Assembly: GCA_027067085.1 (NCBI GenBank)
Contig: JAMOMM010000470.1
Span: forward strand, 1-6,729
From: Hyphomicrobiales bacterium
Lineage (GTDB): Bacteria > Pseudomonadota > Alphaproteobacteria > Rhizobiales > Aestuariivirgaceae
Length of the DNA: 6,729 nucleotides
Reading direction: 5' to 3'
Positions 5,832 to 6,729 of this stretch are shown here, piece after piece; the stretch's first letter is position 1; every line of letters begins with the position of its first letter. The notes under the pieces are model-generated. The model had not been told where the DNA came from. It made no database searches and was given only the letters and a program-made list of their open reading frames with translations. The position numbers and the translations under genes are program-made.

Positions 5832-6485
5832 TTAACTTTTCGGCCCTTTTTTCCGCGGCCTGAGCCTTCGTTTGGTTTGCTTTTCTAGCGCCTGTATAAA
5901 ATCATCGTTACCAACAGGCCGACCAACAATTTCAGCACGGCGCAAAGGGTTAAATTGTTCATCGTCAACCTGTGTAGCAAGAAAACTTGCAAAATCAGGA
6001 ATCCGAGATAAAGCTGGTTCAACTGTTGTCAGCCCGTCATCGCGCCCTGACAAATGAGCATGAACACTTGACCATTTCCAATCACTTGCGCGCTCGACCA
6101 GCCCTGCTCGAACAGGGTTTTGACTTATATATAAAAAGGCATTCATCAAATGATGCTCATCCATCACAACCGAGCCATAGCGCCCTTGCCAAATATGCCC
6201 CGTCCATTTATTGCGCGCATTTATAAGACCACTATAGCGACGATGCGCATTGGCTACGCTTTGGCGCAATCCATCGGCGTGAGAAGGGACAACAATAAGA
6301 TGAACATGATTTGGCATGAGGCACCAAGCCCAAACTTGACTACCCGCCTTTTTTACCTTGATGCTTAAAAACTCAATATAGGTTTGATAGTCTTCATCAC
6401 TAAAAAACACAGTCTCGCGACGGTTGCCCCGTTGGGTTACATGATGAGGCAATCCTAGAATAACAATGCGTGCAAGTCGAGCCAT
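5832..6485 (-). CDS. REP-associated tyrosine transposase (RAYT, Y1_Tnp/HUH family)
   Basis: This full-length 217-aa protein is of the single-strand HUH transposase type. It shows MARLARIVILGLPHHVTQRG (1-20), NRRETVFF, the HUH motif PNHVHLIV with His60 and His62, a Tyr84 in AHRRYSGLIN at the place of the expected nucleophile, GHIWQGRY (96-103), SQNPVRAGLV (121-130), DWKWSS (135-140) and GRPVGNDDF (188-197). The tail is Lys/Arg-rich (KQTKRRLRPRKKG). Family members bind and cut REP hairpins through a 5'-phosphotyrosine intermediate. The gene has exact inverted REP copies on both sides (5798-5815 and 6527-6544), its likely substrates. No Shine-Dalgarno is seen upstream of ATG 6485, so expression is probably low, as is usual for RAYTs. 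No frameshift or missing motif is seen, so it may be active. Confidence 0.95.
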   Translation of the reverse strand: MARLARIVILGLPHHVTQRGNRRETVFFSDEDYQTYIEFLSIKVKKAGSQVWAWCLMPNHVHLIVVPSHADGLRQSVANAHRRYSGLINARNKWTGHIWQGRYGSVVMDEHHLMNAFLYISQNPVRAGLVERASDWKWSSVHAHLSGRDDGLTTVEPALSRIPDFASFLATQVDDEQFNPLRRAEIVGRPVGNDDFIQALEKQTKRRLRPRKKGPKS

Positions 6486-6526
6486 GTAGAATGATTACTT
6501 AAAGCGAACCACAACGTCATTTAAAT

Positions 6527-6558
6527 CGGTAACTGTCACCGTAATTTTGTCACCGTAA
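6527..6558 (+). repeat. REP unit plus partial unit, right side of the transposase
   Basis: CGGTAACTGTCACCGTAA (6527-6544) is followed by a half unit, TGTCACCGTAA (6548-6558). The full unit is the exact inverse of 5798-5815, and its TTTAAAT lead matches the unit at 4297-4314. It lies 41 bp upstream of the transposase start, so it is in or near that gene's promoter and leader. Confidence 0.88.
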
Positions 6559-6560
6559 TT

Positions 6561-6583
6561 TAATGGCTGCGCCATACGCTGGA
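6561..6583 (+). repeat. 23-bp dispersed repeat, copy 2
   Basis: This copy is identical to 3923-3945 and in the same orientation. It abuts the REP half unit and is followed by CATCATGCG and, at about 6615, GCGTGAG, the same order as in copy 1 but with less sequence between. The rest of 6486-6656 shows no gene. Confidence 0.8.
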
Positions 6584-6656
6584 CATCATGCGAAGCGTAC
6601 AGGTGAAACCCGTTAGCGTGAGTGAGATATTTAACCCCTGTCCATCGTCAGTTCGC

Positions 6657-6729
6657 TCAATCTTCCTCAGGCATATTCTCATCAGCCCACTTGACCATCA
6701 GCTCGCCCATTTCTTTGGCGGCTTGGGCG
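6657..6729 (-). CDS. C-terminal end of an unidentified gene
   Basis: Reading leftwards from the window edge, 23 codons (AQAAKEMGELMVKWADENMP, then EED) end in TGA at 6659-6657. The acidic, helical composition and base use look like real coding sequence. Too little remains to name a family. The gene is transcribed in the same direction as the transposase and cysG. Confidence 0.6.
   Translation of the reverse strand, partial: AQAAKEMGELMVKWADENMPEED

Larger units (their letters stand above)
5798..6558 (-). mobile_element. REP-RAYT-REP unit
   Basis: A complete REP-associated tyrosine transposase gene is tightly flanked by exact 18-bp inverted REP units, with an additional partial unit (TGTCACCGTAA) at the right edge. 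This is the usual layout of RAYT genes, which are normally single-copy and process REP hairpins rather than moving like insertion sequences. The same REP units recur 1.5 kb away at 4146-4314. Confidence 0.85.

Noticed and set aside
3923..6583. Phage-type integration with att sites
   Set aside because: There is no integrase or tRNA gene in the block, and the 23-bp repeat looks like part of a dispersed intergenic repeat.

Overview
The window looks like chromosomal DNA of a proteobacterium. An alphaproteobacterium is my guess, based on the fused CysG siroheme synthase, frequent GGAG-type ribosome binding sites and a REP-associated (RAYT) transposase with dispersed palindromic repeats. No marker fixes the genus. 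There are no rRNA or tRNA genes and no CRISPR array.

Left part (1-3776), all minus strand. A complete cysG (3776 to 2319) is followed, after about 100 bp holding a small palindrome, by a compact module transcribed towards the left edge: a probable dual-OB-fold protein (2218 to 1520), a canonical DUF488 protein (1479 to 862), a second divergent DUF488 protein (862 to 431, sharing a TAATG stop/start with the first) and a TrmH/SpoU-type RNA 2'-O-methyltransferase that runs off the window (413 to 1). cysG looks like a core gene. The four-gene module is more AT-rich by eye and pairs conserved but functionally unassigned families with a likely RNA-modifying enzyme.

Middle part (3777-4386) has no convincing gene. 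It holds a 23-bp repeat, a nested set of palindromes (4002-4067), a cluster of REP-like units with consensus CGGTAACTGTCACCGTAA (4146-4314) and a 20-bp near-perfect palindrome (4257-4276) next to a possible promoter.

Right part (4387-6729). A plus-strand AT-rich cassette encodes a putative secreted protein of 274 aa (TTG start), a 23-aa peptide, a 97-aa two-helix membrane protein and a 46-aa peptide whose last codons lie inside a REP unit. I recognise none of these. Convergent to it is a complete RAYT transposase gene (6485 to 5832) with exact 18-bp inverted copies of the same REP unit on both sides. The cassette is therefore bracketed by REP elements, and a 23-bp exact direct repeat (3923-3945 and 6561-6583) flanks the whole repeat-cassette-transposase block. 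The last 73 bases hold the C-terminal end of another minus-strand gene.

How the parts work together: cysG makes siroheme for sulfite or nitrite reduction. The DUF488 module probably acts as a unit on nucleic acid, but its purpose is unknown. The right part reads as an accessory insertion shaped by REP/RAYT activity.
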